Shown here: piece after piece, positions 17,285 through 26,769 of the stretch
Layout of the letters: every line of letters begins with the position of its first letter
Numbering within the stretch: the stretch's first letter is position 1
DNA from: TMED27 sp964350695
GTDB taxonomy: Bacteria > Pseudomonadota > Alphaproteobacteria > Micavibrionales > Micavibrionaceae
NCBI GenBank assembly: GCA_964350695.1
Contig: CAYGKM010000001.1
Coordinates: 124,001-188,000, forward strand
Direction: 5' to 3'
Length of the DNA stretch: 64,000 bases
Made by a program: the position numbers and the translations under genes
The notes under the pieces: model-generated
Told to the model about the DNA's origin: nothing
Database searches by the model: none
What the model saw: only the letters and a program-made list of their open reading frames with translations

Positions 17285-18390
17285 GCGAAAAAAACAAAAC
17301 AGTCATATTATGCGCAGGCGGTACAGGCGGCCACGTCATGCCCGCGCAGGCACTGTCGGTTGATTTAATCTCGCGCGGTTACCATGTGGTTTTATTCACC
17401 GATAAGCGCGGCATGAAATACGCGAACTTGTTTGACAATGTAGAGGTTCAGGAAATCAAAGCCGGTGCGCTCGGCAAAGGGATATGGGGAAAAATAAAAG
17501 GCCTCGTCGCTCTGGGTTTAGGGATCGTGCAGGCCCGAAAACTTTTCATGAAACTCAAACCCGCCGCCGTAATCGGTTTCGGCGGCTATCCGTCTTTCCC
17601 CGGCGTATACGCCGCGCAAAAGCTCAAAATCCCGACCATCCTGCATGAACAAAACGCCATTGTCGGCAAGGCCAATGCCTATCTCGCGAATAAGGCGGAG
17701 CGCATCGCATCCTCTATGCCCGTGCTGCAGGGCCTTGATGATACTGACCGCATTCGCACCGTGTTTACGGGCAACCCCATCCGCGCCGACATCGCGCGCT
17801 TATTCACGCAGCCCTTCCCCGTGATAGAGGAAAACGGCGCGTTAAACATCCTCATCATGGGTGGGTCTTTAGGAGCGCAAGTGTTCAGTGACGTGCTGCC
17901 CGCCGCCTTTGCCAAGCTCTCCTCCACGCATAAAGCGCGCCTGCATATCGTGCAGCAATGCCGTGAAGAATTTCTCGATCAAACCCGCAAAGCCTATAAA
18001 GAGGCGGGCATTGATGCACAGCTTGTAACCTTCATCGAAGACGTGCCGCAGCAACTCGAAAAGGCGCATCTGATTATCGCAAGATCAGGCGCGAGCACGG
18101 TCGCCGAGGTCACCACCGCAGGGCGCCCGGCTATTTTCGTGCCCTATCCTCACCATAAAGATCAGCAGCAAAAAATGAACGCCGATGTCGTCGCCGATGT
18201 CGGCGGCGCATGGGTGATGACCGAAAACGGCTTCACTCCCGACGCTGTGCTTGCAAGAATGGAAACATTCCTTCAAAATCCCGCTCTGTTGTTTAAAGCA
18301 GCGGAGAATGCCAGAATGTGCGGCAAACCGGACGCCGCGCGCAAATTAGGAAATCTCATCACCGCGATTATGAGTGGCTGGGGCGAGTAA
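17281..18390 (+). CDS. murG: Lipid II synthase MurG
   Basis: GT28 glycosyltransferase that adds GlcNAc to lipid I at the inner face of the membrane. Motifs are CAGGTGGHVMPAQAL (G-loop 1), VIGFGGYPSFPG, ILHEQNAIVGKAN, and the UDP-binding IMGGSLGAQVFSDV and ARSGASTVAEV. 369 residues is typical. It overlaps ftsW by ATGA; a 20-bp gap with AAGGAG precedes murC. Confidence 0.97.
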   Translation: MSEKNKTVILCAGGTGGHVMPAQALSVDLISRGYHVVLFTDKRGMKYANLFDNVEVQEIKAGALGKGIWGKIKGLVALGLGIVQARKLFMKLKPAAVIGFGGYPSFPGVYAAQKLKIPTILHEQNAIVGKANAYLANKAERIASSMPVLQGLDDTDRIRTVFTGNPIRADIARLFTQPFPVIEENGALNILIMGGSLGAQVFSDVLPAAFAKLSSTHKARLHIVQQCREEFLDQTRKAYKEAGIDAQLVTFIEDVPQQLEKAHLIIARSGASTVAEVTTAGRPAIFVPYPHHKDQQQKMNADVVADVGGAWVMTENGFTPDAVLARMETFLQNPALLFKAAENARMCGKPDAARKLGNLITAIMSGWGE

Positions 18391-18410
18391 ATTATAAGGA
18401 GTAAGACACC

Positions 18411-19868
18411 ATGAGAGGAATGCCCAAAGACATCGGCGCGCTGCACTTCATCGGTATAGGCGGCATCGGCATGAGCGGCATCGCCGAAGTTCTCGGTACT
18501 TTGGGCTATGTGGTGCAAGGCTCTGATCAAGCCGAAGGCGCGAATGTAAAGCGCCTGCGCGAAAAAGGCATTGATATCAAAGTTGGTCACGAGGCCGCGC
18601 ATCTGAAAACCAAAGATGCTACGCTTCCTGCGGCTGTGGTTGTGTCCTCCGCCATTAAATCCAATAATGTCGAGCTTCAAGCCGCGCGCGATGCAGGCAT
18701 TCCCATCGTCCGCCGCGCCGAAATGCTCGCCGAACTGATGCGCATGAAATGGGCGGTCGCCATCGGCGGCACGCACGGCAAAACCACCACCACATCTATG
18801 GTCGGGCAAATGCTGGAAACTGCGGATTTTGACCCCACCGTCATCAATGGCGGCATCGTCAACGCATATGGCACGAACACGCGTTTAGGCCAAAGCGACA
18901 TCATGGTCGTTGAGGCCGATGAAAGCGACGGGACATTCACGCGCCTCCCCGCGAGCGTGGCCGTTGTCACAAACATGGACCCCGAGCACATGGAACATTA
19001 CGGCACTTTCGAGGCCGTCAAAGATGCTTACCGCCAGTTCATCCATAACCTCCCGTTCTACGGATACGCTGTGCTGTGCATTGACCATCCCGAAGTCCAA
19101 GCCCTGATTCCGTCTGTGAAAGACCGCAAAATCATTACCTATGGCTTTAATCCCCAAGCCGATGTTCAGGTCTCTGATGTCAAAAGCAATTCTGATGGCT
19201 CGGTGTTTGATGTCACCTTCGCAAGTCACATAAACGGCGAAGAGCAGCTTGTCTTGCGTGATGTGCATCTGCCGATGCTCGGCGACCATAACGTTCAAAA
19301 CGCGCTTGTCGCGCTCTCTATCGCGCATGAAATGGGCGTGCCTGCGCCAACCATGAAAAAGGCCTTGGCGAATTTCACAGGTGTAAAACGCCGCTTCACC
19401 AACACAGGGCAAAGCCACGGCATCACGATTATTGATGATTACGCCCATCACCCGATTGAGATTGAAACCGTGCTGAAAGCCGCCCGCATGGCCGTGGCGG
19501 AAAATGGCGCGCGCGTCATCGCCGTGATGCAGCCCCACCGCTATTCCCGCCTTCAAAACCTTTTCGAAGATTTTTGCAAATGCTTTAACGGCGCAGACAG
19601 CGTGATAATCGCGGATGTCTATGAGGCGGGTGAAACGCCGATTGAGGGCTTTGATAAACGCAGCCTCGTCGAAGGTATAAAAGCCCACGGCCACCGCGAA
19701 GTCATGGCGCTTCCCGATCGCAAAGAGCTTGCGCATTATGTCGCCAAAATTGCCAAGCCAAACGACTATGTGATCTGCATGGGCGCGGGCGACATCACAA
19801 GCTGGGCATATGATCTGCCTGATCAACTTGAATCCGAACTCTCGAAGGTCAAGGGCAGTGCAGCTTAA
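18411..19868 (+). CDS. murC: UDP-MurNAc--L-alanine ligase
   Basis: First Mur ligase; adds L-Ala to UDP-MurNAc. The N-terminus has HFIGIGGIGMSGIAEVL, the ATP loop is GGTHGKTTTTSM (about 118-129), and IDDYAHHPIEI is the C-terminal signature. 485 residues is normal. A long open frame on the opposite strand (18885-20060) is a shadow of its GC-biased codons. Confidence 0.98.
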   Translation: MRGMPKDIGALHFIGIGGIGMSGIAEVLGTLGYVVQGSDQAEGANVKRLREKGIDIKVGHEAAHLKTKDATLPAAVVVSSAIKSNNVELQAARDAGIPIVRRAEMLAELMRMKWAVAIGGTHGKTTTTSMVGQMLETADFDPTVINGGIVNAYGTNTRLGQSDIMVVEADESDGTFTRLPASVAVVTNMDPEHMEHYGTFEAVKDAYRQFIHNLPFYGYAVLCIDHPEVQALIPSVKDRKIITYGFNPQADVQVSDVKSNSDGSVFDVTFASHINGEEQLVLRDVHLPMLGDHNVQNALVALSIAHEMGVPAPTMKKALANFTGVKRRFTNTGQSHGITIIDDYAHHPIEIETVLKAARMAVAENGARVIAVMQPHRYSRLQNLFEDFCKCFNGADSVIIADVYEAGETPIEGFDKRSLVEGIKAHGHREVMALPDRKELAHYVAKIAKPNDYVICMGAGDITSWAYDLPDQLESELSKVKGSAA

Positions 19869-20832
19869 AACCAGAGGCGAGTTCATCAAAGATGCCCCTC
19901 TCGGTGCGCAAAGCTGGTTCCGCTGCGGCGGAAGCGCAGATGTTCTGTTCAAACCCGCCGATGCACAAGACCTCGCGGCTTTCTTAAAAACTCGCAAAGC
20001 AGACACCCCCCTCACAATCATCGGCGGCCTCGCCAACACCATCATACGTGATGGCGGCATCCGCGGGGATACGGTTCAGCTCGGTAAGCCCTTCGCAAGT
20101 GTGGAAGTGATCGATGACACAACTATCCGCGCAGGGGCAGGCGCGCTCAACGGCAACATCGCCGCCGCCGCCGTCAAAGCCGGAATAGGGGGCATGGAAT
20201 TTCTCTCCGGCATTCCGGGCAGCCTCGGCGGCGCGCTGCGCATGAACGCCGGTGCCTATGGCCGCGATATCAGCGACATCCTCGTTGAAATTCACGCGCT
20301 TGATTTCGCGGGCAACAAATATGTGCTTCTCCCGCGAAAGCGGGAGCCTTTTTTCGAAGATCCCCGCTTGCGCGGGGAAGACATTGAAGAAATGCAAATC
20401 AACCTCTCATACCGCAATAACGATGCCCCGCATTATCTGATTTTCACGGGTGCAATCATGAAAGGCGCGGCGGAAGATTACCACACCGTAAAATCCCGCA
20501 TCACGGAGATTAAGAAAAAACGCAACGAAACCCAGCCGATCAAAGAACAAACAGGCGGCTCAACCTTCGCCAACCCTTCGCTGGCCGCCCTTAAAATGGC
20601 GGGGTTGCCCGAAGATATGCGCGCATGGCAAGTGGTGGAAAAAGTCGGTGGCCGCGGCCTTGAATTCGGCGGCGCGCAGATGAGCGAAAAGCATTGTAAC
20701 TTCATGATTAATACAGGGGCCGCCACCGCCAGCGATCTTGAAACCCTCGGCGATGAAATCCGCGCCCGCGCCCTCCACGACCTCGGCCTTGACCTCCACT
20801 GGGAGATCAAACGCATCGGCGAGAAGCCCTAG
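19858..20832 (+). CDS. murB: UDP-N-acetylenolpyruvoylglucosamine reductase, with palindromic-element insertion
   Basis: FAD enzyme that reduces UDP-GlcNAc-enolpyruvate to UDP-MurNAc. I chose GTG 19858 (overlapping the murC end by 11 bp, with GAAGG upstream), giving 324 residues that start with QLKTRGEF after the initiator. The ATG at 19810 would add 16 Arg/Asn-rich residues. Family motifs are APLGAQSWFRCGG, GIPGSLGGALRMNAGAYG, LSYRNN and FANPSL...AWQVVEK. Residues about 158-174 (LPRKREPFFEDPRLRGED) are not part of the MurB fold; they are encoded by a two-hairpin repeat at 20329-20378 that keeps the frame. Confidence 0.94.
   Translation: MQLKTRGEFIKDAPLGAQSWFRCGGSADVLFKPADAQDLAAFLKTRKADTPLTIIGGLANTIIRDGGIRGDTVQLGKPFASVEVIDDTTIRAGAGALNGNIAAAAVKAGIGGMEFLSGIPGSLGGALRMNAGAYGRDISDILVEIHALDFAGNKYVLLPRKREPFFEDPRLRGEDIEEMQINLSYRNNDAPHYLIFTGAIMKGAAEDYHTVKSRITEIKKKRNETQPIKEQTGGSTFANPSLAALKMAGLPEDMRAWQVVEKVGGRGLEFGGAQMSEKHCNFMINTGAATASDLETLGDEIRARALHDLGLDLHWEIKRIGEKP
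20329..20378 (+). repeat. Double-hairpin palindromic element inside murB
   Basis: Two perfect 7-bp palindromes sit 14 bases apart: CTCCCGC-GAAA-GCGGGAG (20329-20346) and TCCCCGC-TTGC-GCGGGGA (20361-20378). The encoded PRKRE...DPRLRGED resembles the translation of a widespread proteobacterial intergenic repeat. It lies in frame in the loop before the conserved LSYR motif of MurB, like Rickettsia palindromic elements in genes. Confidence 0.75.
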
Positions 20833-20837
20833 AGTTT

Positions 20838-22472
20838 TTAAATCTTCGGCACGCGCTCGTAAAGATCAGGCAAATCATTTTCAACTAAAATCACATCGCC
20901 TTCTTTGCGGTTCTTGGCCACCCATTTCTGTGCATCCGAAAAAGTCTTAACCTCGATCAGCTCTTTCGAACCGCCCGTCGTCTTAAACCCTTTGATAAAG
21001 CTAGGGATGCGTTTGCCCTGCACCACAATTGCAACATCACACACCTGACCGGCATATTCACCAATCTTTAAATGCGCGTCGTTATGCGCTTTTCCAAGCT
21101 CCACCATCCCGGGCGTAATCAAAATCTTTCGCCCGCCTTTTCCAAGCTGCGAGAGCAGAACAAGCGCGGATTGAAACCCGACAGGGTTGGAGTTATAGGC
21201 ATCGTCAATGATGGTCGTGCCGTCGCTCTTATTCGGCTTCACCTCAAGGCGATGCTCGATTTGCGGCAACAGCTCCAATGCGGTTTGAATGTCTTGCGCC
21301 GCAATCCCAAGCTCGAACGCAGCAACAAACGCCATCACAAGATTATGCCCGTGATGAACCCCATAAAGCGGGGCGTTGATGCTGTGGTTTTTATTTTTCC
21401 AGTTAAACCGCACCTGAATGCCGTCTAGCCCTTGAACAATTTTGATGATTTCAACATCCCCTTTGAGAAGATTGGAATGCTCTTTATCCTTCTTTGGATC
21501 AATCTCCCCATGCTCGCCGCAAACAATGAAGTGCGAGTAGTTCTCTGCCTTCATATCGCGGGAATGTTCATACCGAAGGGTCTTCTCGCTTATGATGACT
21601 TGGCCTTCGCCGCCGTCAATCACGGCCTGCGCCAGCTCGAATTTTGTTTGCGCCACCGCGTCAAGCGTTTTAAAACGTTCGTAATGGGCATGCCCAATCG
21701 CGGTAATAATCCCCATATCAGGCGGGGTCAGCTTACATAAACGCGAAATCGAACCGGGGCCATACGCGCCCATCTCCACAACCAAAAACTTATGATCCTC
21801 GGTAAGCTCCTCGCGGATAATGCGCGAGATCCCCATCGGCGTATTCACACTGCCCGGGGTGATCAGGGTCGGCGCGTTGAGCTTCAGGATATGCCCTAAA
21901 ATATGTTTTACCGATGTTTTGCCGTATGATCCTGTAATCCCGATAATCGTCGGGCGATAATCCATCACTTTATTATGGGCCTGATTCCAGAATTTTTTCT
22001 GATTTGAGGCCTCAAAGGGCGAAAGAACCCCGTTCACCATCATCACCAGAAACGGGATCAGATGCACGTTGATAAGCCATAATCCGTGCTGCCACGGCGC
22101 CACGAATATCCAAAGCGAAAGCAAGATGGATATGGCAACGGCCGGATAATAAATCCGCTTTGCGCGGGCTGTCAGAACCAGTTTCTTCTTCGAATCTTTT
22201 CTCGGATCAGGCTCCTTATAAACCATAAGGGTCATGGCAAAAAAGATGATGAAATGAATCATCATGGTATCAATGAAAAACGAAGCGCCAATCGCGACCA
22301 AAATCGCAAAGCTCACGCGTTTGTCAAACGCCTTATTGGCAAAAACCCATTTAAAGAAGCGTTTAACATCATATTCTTCCTGCTGGAAAATGTGCATATA
22401 GGTCATACCGCGCCGCGTGGAAAAAGCCGCAAAGGTTAGAAATAATAGAATGCTGCTGCTGGTTTCAATCAT
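20838..22472 (-). CDS. murF: MurF-type ligase with N-terminal membrane domain
   Basis: Predicted to add D-Ala-D-Ala to UDP-MurNAc-tripeptide; it is the only MurF candidate in the window. Residues 1-165 are an extension with about four hydrophobic helices (around 5-20, 55-75, 110-125, 135-150), absent from ordinary MurF. The ligase part has the ATP loop GITGSYGKTSVKHIL (about 183-197), VVEMGAYGPGSIS, and the MurF-specific DDAYNSNPVG. 544 residues compares with about 460 usually. It is inverted within the dcw cluster, translationally coupled (ATGA overlap) to the upstream hydrolase gene, and converges on murB with a 5-bp gap. Confidence 0.85.
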   Translation of the reverse strand: MIETSSSILLFLTFAAFSTRRGMTYMHIFQQEEYDVKRFFKWVFANKAFDKRVSFAILVAIGASFFIDTMMIHFIIFFAMTLMVYKEPDPRKDSKKKLVLTARAKRIYYPAVAISILLSLWIFVAPWQHGLWLINVHLIPFLVMMVNGVLSPFEASNQKKFWNQAHNKVMDYRPTIIGITGSYGKTSVKHILGHILKLNAPTLITPGSVNTPMGISRIIREELTEDHKFLVVEMGAYGPGSISRLCKLTPPDMGIITAIGHAHYERFKTLDAVAQTKFELAQAVIDGGEGQVIISEKTLRYEHSRDMKAENYSHFIVCGEHGEIDPKKDKEHSNLLKGDVEIIKIVQGLDGIQVRFNWKNKNHSINAPLYGVHHGHNLVMAFVAAFELGIAAQDIQTALELLPQIEHRLEVKPNKSDGTTIIDDAYNSNPVGFQSALVLLSQLGKGGRKILITPGMVELGKAHNDAHLKIGEYAGQVCDVAIVVQGKRIPSFIKGFKTTGGSKELIEVKTFSDAQKWVAKNRKEGDVILVENDLPDLYERVPKI

Positions 22473-23314
22473 GGGTTTGTTTTGACCTCTTTTATAAATG
22501 CGTTGAGTTTTTGCAGGACTTTGTGCTTACCGGACATTAAAATACTGTAATGATCATGCCCATCCAAGACGTATAATTCAGAATTCGGAATTAGTTTTGA
22601 CAGCCGCTCGCCCATTTCAGGCGGCGTTTCGGTGTCCTTAGACCCGTAAACTAAGCTCACCTTGCATCTTAAGTCTGTCGCGATACGGCTTAAATCCTCG
22701 TTAACAACCTTCACGAAAATCTCTCTTAAAGGCCCCGCATTTTTATAATCCGCGCTCCCGAACTTCGAATAAAGCCATTCCCGAGATATGCCGAAGGGAA
22801 TAAGTGCCTTCAAAATTTTAAACAGCTTGATCCGCGCCCCGAAATACAGGCGGTTCCAAAGGGAGCGTTTGCGCGCCAAGCCCGCCGCCGAAATTAAAAA
22901 CAGCCCCGCAATTAAATCAGGATGGCGCGCCGCAAGCTGAATCCCTACGCGGCAGCCAAAAGAGTGCCCGACCCATATAATGCTCTCTTTTGTGTTCGCC
23001 CGAATAAGCGCGGCCACTGCATCCGCGTAATCTTCCGTGCCCCAAATCTCCTGCGGGACAGGGGAAGCCCCAAATCCGGGGAAATCAATCACAACATGTT
23101 TCCCTGTTTTCTCAAGGCTTTGCGTCATCGGCATAAAGTTTTTATGCGTGTGCCCCCAGCCGTGACCCCAAAATACCGGCGTATGACCAGTGCCGGTTCG
23201 CATAAAATGTATGTTCTGGAAGTCTTCCACCTTTTCAAGCCTGTCGGTTTCGTGATTAAATACAAAACTAAGATCAAAAAGTCTTATCAGGTCTGATGTC
23301 TCTAACCAAGTCAC
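22469..23314 (-). CDS. Alpha/beta-hydrolase fold protein
   Basis: The core has the oxyanion region FWGHGWGHTHKNF, the nucleophile elbow GHSFGCRVG, an Asp in VYGSKDTETPP and the catalytic His in DGHDHYSIL, a complete Ser-Asp-His triad. Substrate unknown. The start is uncertain: the frame is open back to 23434 inside ddl, but the hydrolase-like sequence starts near residue 60 of that reading, so I use GTG 23314 (or TTG 23305), which just clears the divergent ddl start. It overlaps murF by 4 bp and is probably made from the same mRNA, which hints at an envelope role. Confidence 0.75.
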   Translation of the reverse strand: MTWLETSDLIRLFDLSFVFNHETDRLEKVEDFQNIHFMRTGTGHTPVFWGHGWGHTHKNFMPMTQSLEKTGKHVVIDFPGFGASPVPQEIWGTEDYADAVAALIRANTKESIIWVGHSFGCRVGIQLAARHPDLIAGLFLISAAGLARKRSLWNRLYFGARIKLFKILKALIPFGISREWLYSKFGSADYKNAGPLREIFVKVVNEDLSRIATDLRCKVSLVYGSKDTETPPEMGERLSKLIPNSELYVLDGHDHYSILMSGKHKVLQKLNAFIKEVKTNP

Positions 23315-23329
23315 TTGAGTGTGTTTTCT

Positions 23330-24562
23330 ATGTCCCAAAGCACTAAAAAGCATAAGAAAAAAGTTGCCGTCTTCTTCGGGGGGCGCTCGCCGGAACACGA
23401 CGTGAGCGTGGTCACCGGCCTGCAAATCCTGCACGCTATTGATGATGCGCTGTATGATGCCTTCCCTGTCTATGTTGCCCCTAATGGTGAATGGCTAATT
23501 GGCGATGTTTTGAAGGAGCGCGGAAACTATCTGTTAAGCTCCGATCTTAAAAAACAAACTCAAAGCGTCGGGCTGGATATCAAACCCGGTGAGCGCGCAA
23601 AGCTCCTTCCCAAAAAATCAGGACTGTTCAGCAAGGCCGATCCCATCGAATTCGATATCGCGCTGCCCTCATTCCATGGCCTTTACGGCGAAGACGGCAA
23701 TATCCAGGGCCTCTTTGAATTCGCGGGTATCCCTTACGCGGGTATGCGCATCATGGCCTCAAGCATTCTCATGGATAAAGGCGCAACGAAAAAAGTGCTG
23801 CAAAGCCAAGGCGTACCTGTCTTGCCCTACACCATCATTAAACGCCCCGATCAAGGGCTGATGATATCGGAAAGCGATCTTAAAAACATGATGGGCGAAG
23901 TTTCCTTCCCATGCATTGTTAAGCCGTCACATCTCGGCAGCTCTATCGGCGTAGGTAAAGCCAAGAACGCAGCGGAGCTTCGCGCAATTCTCCCGCCTAT
24001 ATTCGAAATGGATGATGCGGCAATCCTTGAGCCTTTCGTTGAAAACCTCGTGGAATATAACGTCGCGGTCTCCAAAGCATTCGGCGACATCAAACTCTCC
24101 GCCATTGAGTGCCCTAAAGCCCAAGACGAGCTTTTGGACTTCAAACAAAAATACCTCTCCGGCGGCGATGATAAAAGCGGTAACAAGCTCGGCAACAAAA
24201 CCTCCGCCCCTGTCAGCGAAGGGATGCTCTCCCTCACGCGTGAGCTAAACCCGAAACTCGATAAGAAAATGAGCGCCGATATCAAAGACTGGGCGATTAA
24301 GATGTTTGAATCTGTCGATGGCACGGGCGCGCCGCGCATTGATTTCATCGGCAATTCCAAAACAGGTGAGCTATGGCTGAACGAGGTAAATCCTTGGCCT
24401 GGCTCTATCGGATATTTCCTCTGGGAAGCCGCCGAAGACAATGTGCTGTTCACCGATCTCCTCACCGCGCTCCTCAAAGAAGCAGTTTCTGAACACAAAA
24501 AGCGCAAGCTCCCCAATGATCCCGTGCCTAAAGATGCACGGCTTTTCGCAAGGAGAGGGTAA
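23330..24562 (+). CDS. ddl: D-alanine--D-alanine ligase
   Basis: ATP-grasp enzyme that makes D-Ala-D-Ala for the stem peptide. Motifs are VFFGGRSPEHDVSV near the start, FHGLYGEDGNIQG, the ATP-grasp PCIVKPSHLGSSIGVGKA and the C-terminal RIDFIGN...NEVNPWPGSIG. About 410 residues, longer than DdlB of E. coli (about 306), owing to an extended central region. I start at ATG 23330 (MSQSTKKHKKK); TTG 23315 and GTG 23321 are alternatives, and none has a strong ribosome-binding site. The stop overlaps the ftsQ ATG by one base. Confidence 0.95.
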   Translation: MSQSTKKHKKKVAVFFGGRSPEHDVSVVTGLQILHAIDDALYDAFPVYVAPNGEWLIGDVLKERGNYLLSSDLKKQTQSVGLDIKPGERAKLLPKKSGLFSKADPIEFDIALPSFHGLYGEDGNIQGLFEFAGIPYAGMRIMASSILMDKGATKKVLQSQGVPVLPYTIIKRPDQGLMISESDLKNMMGEVSFPCIVKPSHLGSSIGVGKAKNAAELRAILPPIFEMDDAAILEPFVENLVEYNVAVSKAFGDIKLSAIECPKAQDELLDFKQKYLSGGDDKSGNKLGNKTSAPVSEGMLSLTRELNPKLDKKMSADIKDWAIKMFESVDGTGAPRIDFIGNSKTGELWLNEVNPWPGSIGYFLWEAAEDNVLFTDLLTALLKEAVSEHKKRKLPNDPVPKDARLFARRG

Positions 24563-25443
24563 TGGCCAGAAAGCCTCTCGCAAAAAAATCCCTCGCAGGA
24601 ACCCGTAGAAGCACTGTGAACAAACGCCGCAAGGGCTTGCTATCTGTTATAATCCCGTGGATGCAGCGCTTCGGGATCGGGCTGGCGGTCTTTGTCGGCG
24701 TAATCTGGTTGGGCGCTTGGTTTTTCTTAAGCGACGCCGCTGGTAAAACCTCCGATTGGGCGCAAAATAAAATGGTGCTGGCCTCTGCCGATATGGGCTT
24801 CGAGGTCGAAAACATATTGGTTGAAGGCCGCAAATACACGGACGGGCAGGTCATCCTTGCCATCGTAAATGTCCAAAAAGGGGACCCGCTTTTCTCTTTT
24901 GATCCGCGCGGCGCAAAAGATTTGCTGGAGCGTTTAAGCTGGGTTCGGGCCGCCCATGTTGAACGCCGCCTCCCCGGAACCGTTTATATCGGCTTGCAAG
25001 AGCGCATCCCGATGGCGATCTGGAAACGCGGTGAAGAGGTGAAACTGGTGGATACCACAGGCACGGTCATCCCCGCCGCCGACCCGCAGAGCTTTAACGG
25101 TCTGATTGCGCTATATGGCGACAAAGCTAACGAGCACGCCCCCGATCTTGTCTCTTTGATATCAGCCGAGCCTGAACTTCAAGAAAAACTCGTCGGCGCA
25201 AGCTGGGTGGGGGAGCGCAGATGGGACCTCATCTTCAAAAACGGCGTCAAAGCGCAAATGCCGGAAAGCGATCTCGGCTTAAATCTCCGCCGCCTCGCGC
25301 AAGTTCAAGAGGAAAACGGGTTGCTCGATCAAGACATCACTGCCGTTGACATGCGCGAGAGCGACCGCATCTCCATTCGCACAAAGCCGGGGCAGGTGCA
25401 GGAATATAAAGCCAGTCTTAAGGCCAAAGGGGATCAGATTTAA
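24562..25443 (+). CDS. ftsQ: Cell division protein FtsQ
   Basis: Bitopic divisome protein. A basic cytoplasmic tail (1-30, RKPLAKKSLAGTRRSTVNKRRK) precedes one membrane helix (about 34-56). The POTRA domain follows (FEVENILVEGRKYTDGQVIL) and then the FtsQ domain (WVRAAHVERRLPGTVYIGLQERIP). 293 residues is typical. It is tightly spaced between ddl and ftsA (3-bp gap). Confidence 0.95.
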   Translation: MARKPLAKKSLAGTRRSTVNKRRKGLLSVIIPWMQRFGIGLAVFVGVIWLGAWFFLSDAAGKTSDWAQNKMVLASADMGFEVENILVEGRKYTDGQVILAIVNVQKGDPLFSFDPRGAKDLLERLSWVRAAHVERRLPGTVYIGLQERIPMAIWKRGEEVKLVDTTGTVIPAADPQSFNGLIALYGDKANEHAPDLVSLISAEPELQEKLVGASWVGERRWDLIFKNGVKAQMPESDLGLNLRRLAQVQEENGLLDQDITAVDMRESDRISIRTKPGQVQEYKASLKAKGDQI

Positions 25444-25446
25444 ACC

Positions 25447-26715
25447 ATGAAGCATTCTCACAAGCCCAAAGGATCTTTGTTGGCCGCCCTTGATGTCGGC
25501 TCAAGCAAGGTGTCGTGTTTTATCGGACGCATCATCGATGATGAAGGCACGTTCGAAGTGCTCGGCGTCGGCCATCACGCGTCTAAAGGCATCAAAGGCG
25601 GAACGATAAGCGATATCGACGCCGCCGAAGCGGTCATCCGCCAAACCGTCCACGCCGCCGAAAACATGGCCGCCAATGTGATGAAAGGCTATCCTTTGCG
25701 TGAAGTGGTGGTCAATCTCCCTGGCGTTCACGCGATGAGCCACGCCCACACCGCCGATGTTCAAATCGCCGGTCACGAAATCACCGATAACGATATTCGC
25801 CGCGCTTTAGCCAAGGCGCAGGAGCAGGTCTTAAGCGAAGACTACGAGCTTGTTCACACAATCCCCATGGGCTTCCGCGTCGATGGCAGCGACGGCATAA
25901 CCGAGCCGCGCGGCATGTTCGGGCAAAATATGAGCGTGGATATCCACCTCGTCACAGGCGATATCGGCGCGCTCAAAAATATGGCCACCGCTATTGAGCG
26001 CTCCCATCTCGACATTACCGCCTTTTGCGGCTCTGCCTATGCGGCGGGTCTGGCGTGCTTGGTTGAAGATGAAATGGATCTCGGCTGCACGGTCATTGAT
26101 ATCGGTGGCGGTATCACGTCCCTTGCGGTCTTCCACGGCGGGCGCATGATTTACAGCGCGGCGCTCGCGGTCGGCGGGCAGCACGTCACAAGCGACATCG
26201 CCAAAGGCCTGACCACCTCTATCTATGACGCCGAGCGCCTAAAGGTGCTGTATGGCAGCGCCATGGCCTCGAATATGGATGAAAGCGAGCTTATTGATGT
26301 CCCGCGCCTCGGCGAAGAAGAACACCATGAGCCAAATCACGTACCGCGCTCGCTGCTTGTCGGCATCATGCAGCCCCGCATCGAAGAGATTTTCGAAATG
26401 GTGCGCGCCAAGCTGAATGATAGCGGCCTAGGCACATCGCTAGGCAGAAGGGTCGTCCTCACGGGCGGCTCAAGCGAAATCCCCGGTATCCGCGATCTCG
26501 CCGAACATGTTCTGGATAAACAGGTGCGCCTCGGTAAACCCATCCGCCTCACCGGCTTGCCCGATGCGGTCAGCGGCCCATCCTTCGCCACCACCGCAGG
26601 GCTTCTCGCCTATGTCTCGGAGCGTAGCGATGAAATGCCCGCAGAAATCATGGCGCAAGTCGAACCCGGAAGCCTCTGGGAGCGCGTGCGTTTCTGGCTC
26701 AGAGAGAACTGGTAA
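25447..26715 (+). CDS. ftsA: Cell division protein FtsA
   Basis: Actin-like membrane tether of the Z ring. LAALDVGSSKVSCFIGR is the phosphate-1 loop, the 1C domain is at about 85-165, VIDIGGGITSLAVF is phosphate-2 and RVVLTGGSSEIPGI is the adenosine motif. The C-terminal LWERVRFWLRENW is the amphipathic membrane-targeting helix. 422 residues. A perfect DnaA box begins 2 bases after the stop. Confidence 0.97.
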   Translation: MKHSHKPKGSLLAALDVGSSKVSCFIGRIIDDEGTFEVLGVGHHASKGIKGGTISDIDAAEAVIRQTVHAAENMAANVMKGYPLREVVVNLPGVHAMSHAHTADVQIAGHEITDNDIRRALAKAQEQVLSEDYELVHTIPMGFRVDGSDGITEPRGMFGQNMSVDIHLVTGDIGALKNMATAIERSHLDITAFCGSAYAAGLACLVEDEMDLGCTVIDIGGGITSLAVFHGGRMIYSAALAVGGQHVTSDIAKGLTTSIYDAERLKVLYGSAMASNMDESELIDVPRLGEEEHHEPNHVPRSLLVGIMQPRIEEIFEMVRAKLNDSGLGTSLGRRVVLTGGSSEIPGIRDLAEHVLDKQVRLGKPIRLTGLPDAVSGPSFATTAGLLAYVSERSDEMPAEIMAQVEPGSLWERVRFWLRENW

Positions 26716-26716
26716 G

Positions 26717-26725
26717 TTATCCACA
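26717..26725 (+). promoter_or_regulatory. Perfect DnaA box in the ftsZ upstream region
   Basis: TTATCCACA, the consensus DnaA-binding nonamer, lies just after the ftsA stop. DnaA is known to activate ftsZ in Caulobacter. No other perfect copy was found in the window by eye. Confidence 0.6.
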
Positions 26726-26769
26726 AGATGCTGTGTGTATGTTGTGCACAGCTATACAAAATCTAGTGA

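Noticed and set aside
18885..20060. 391-codon minus-strand frame
   Set aside because: Antisense to murC and murB; the long opening follows from third-position GC bias and it shows no recognisable domain.
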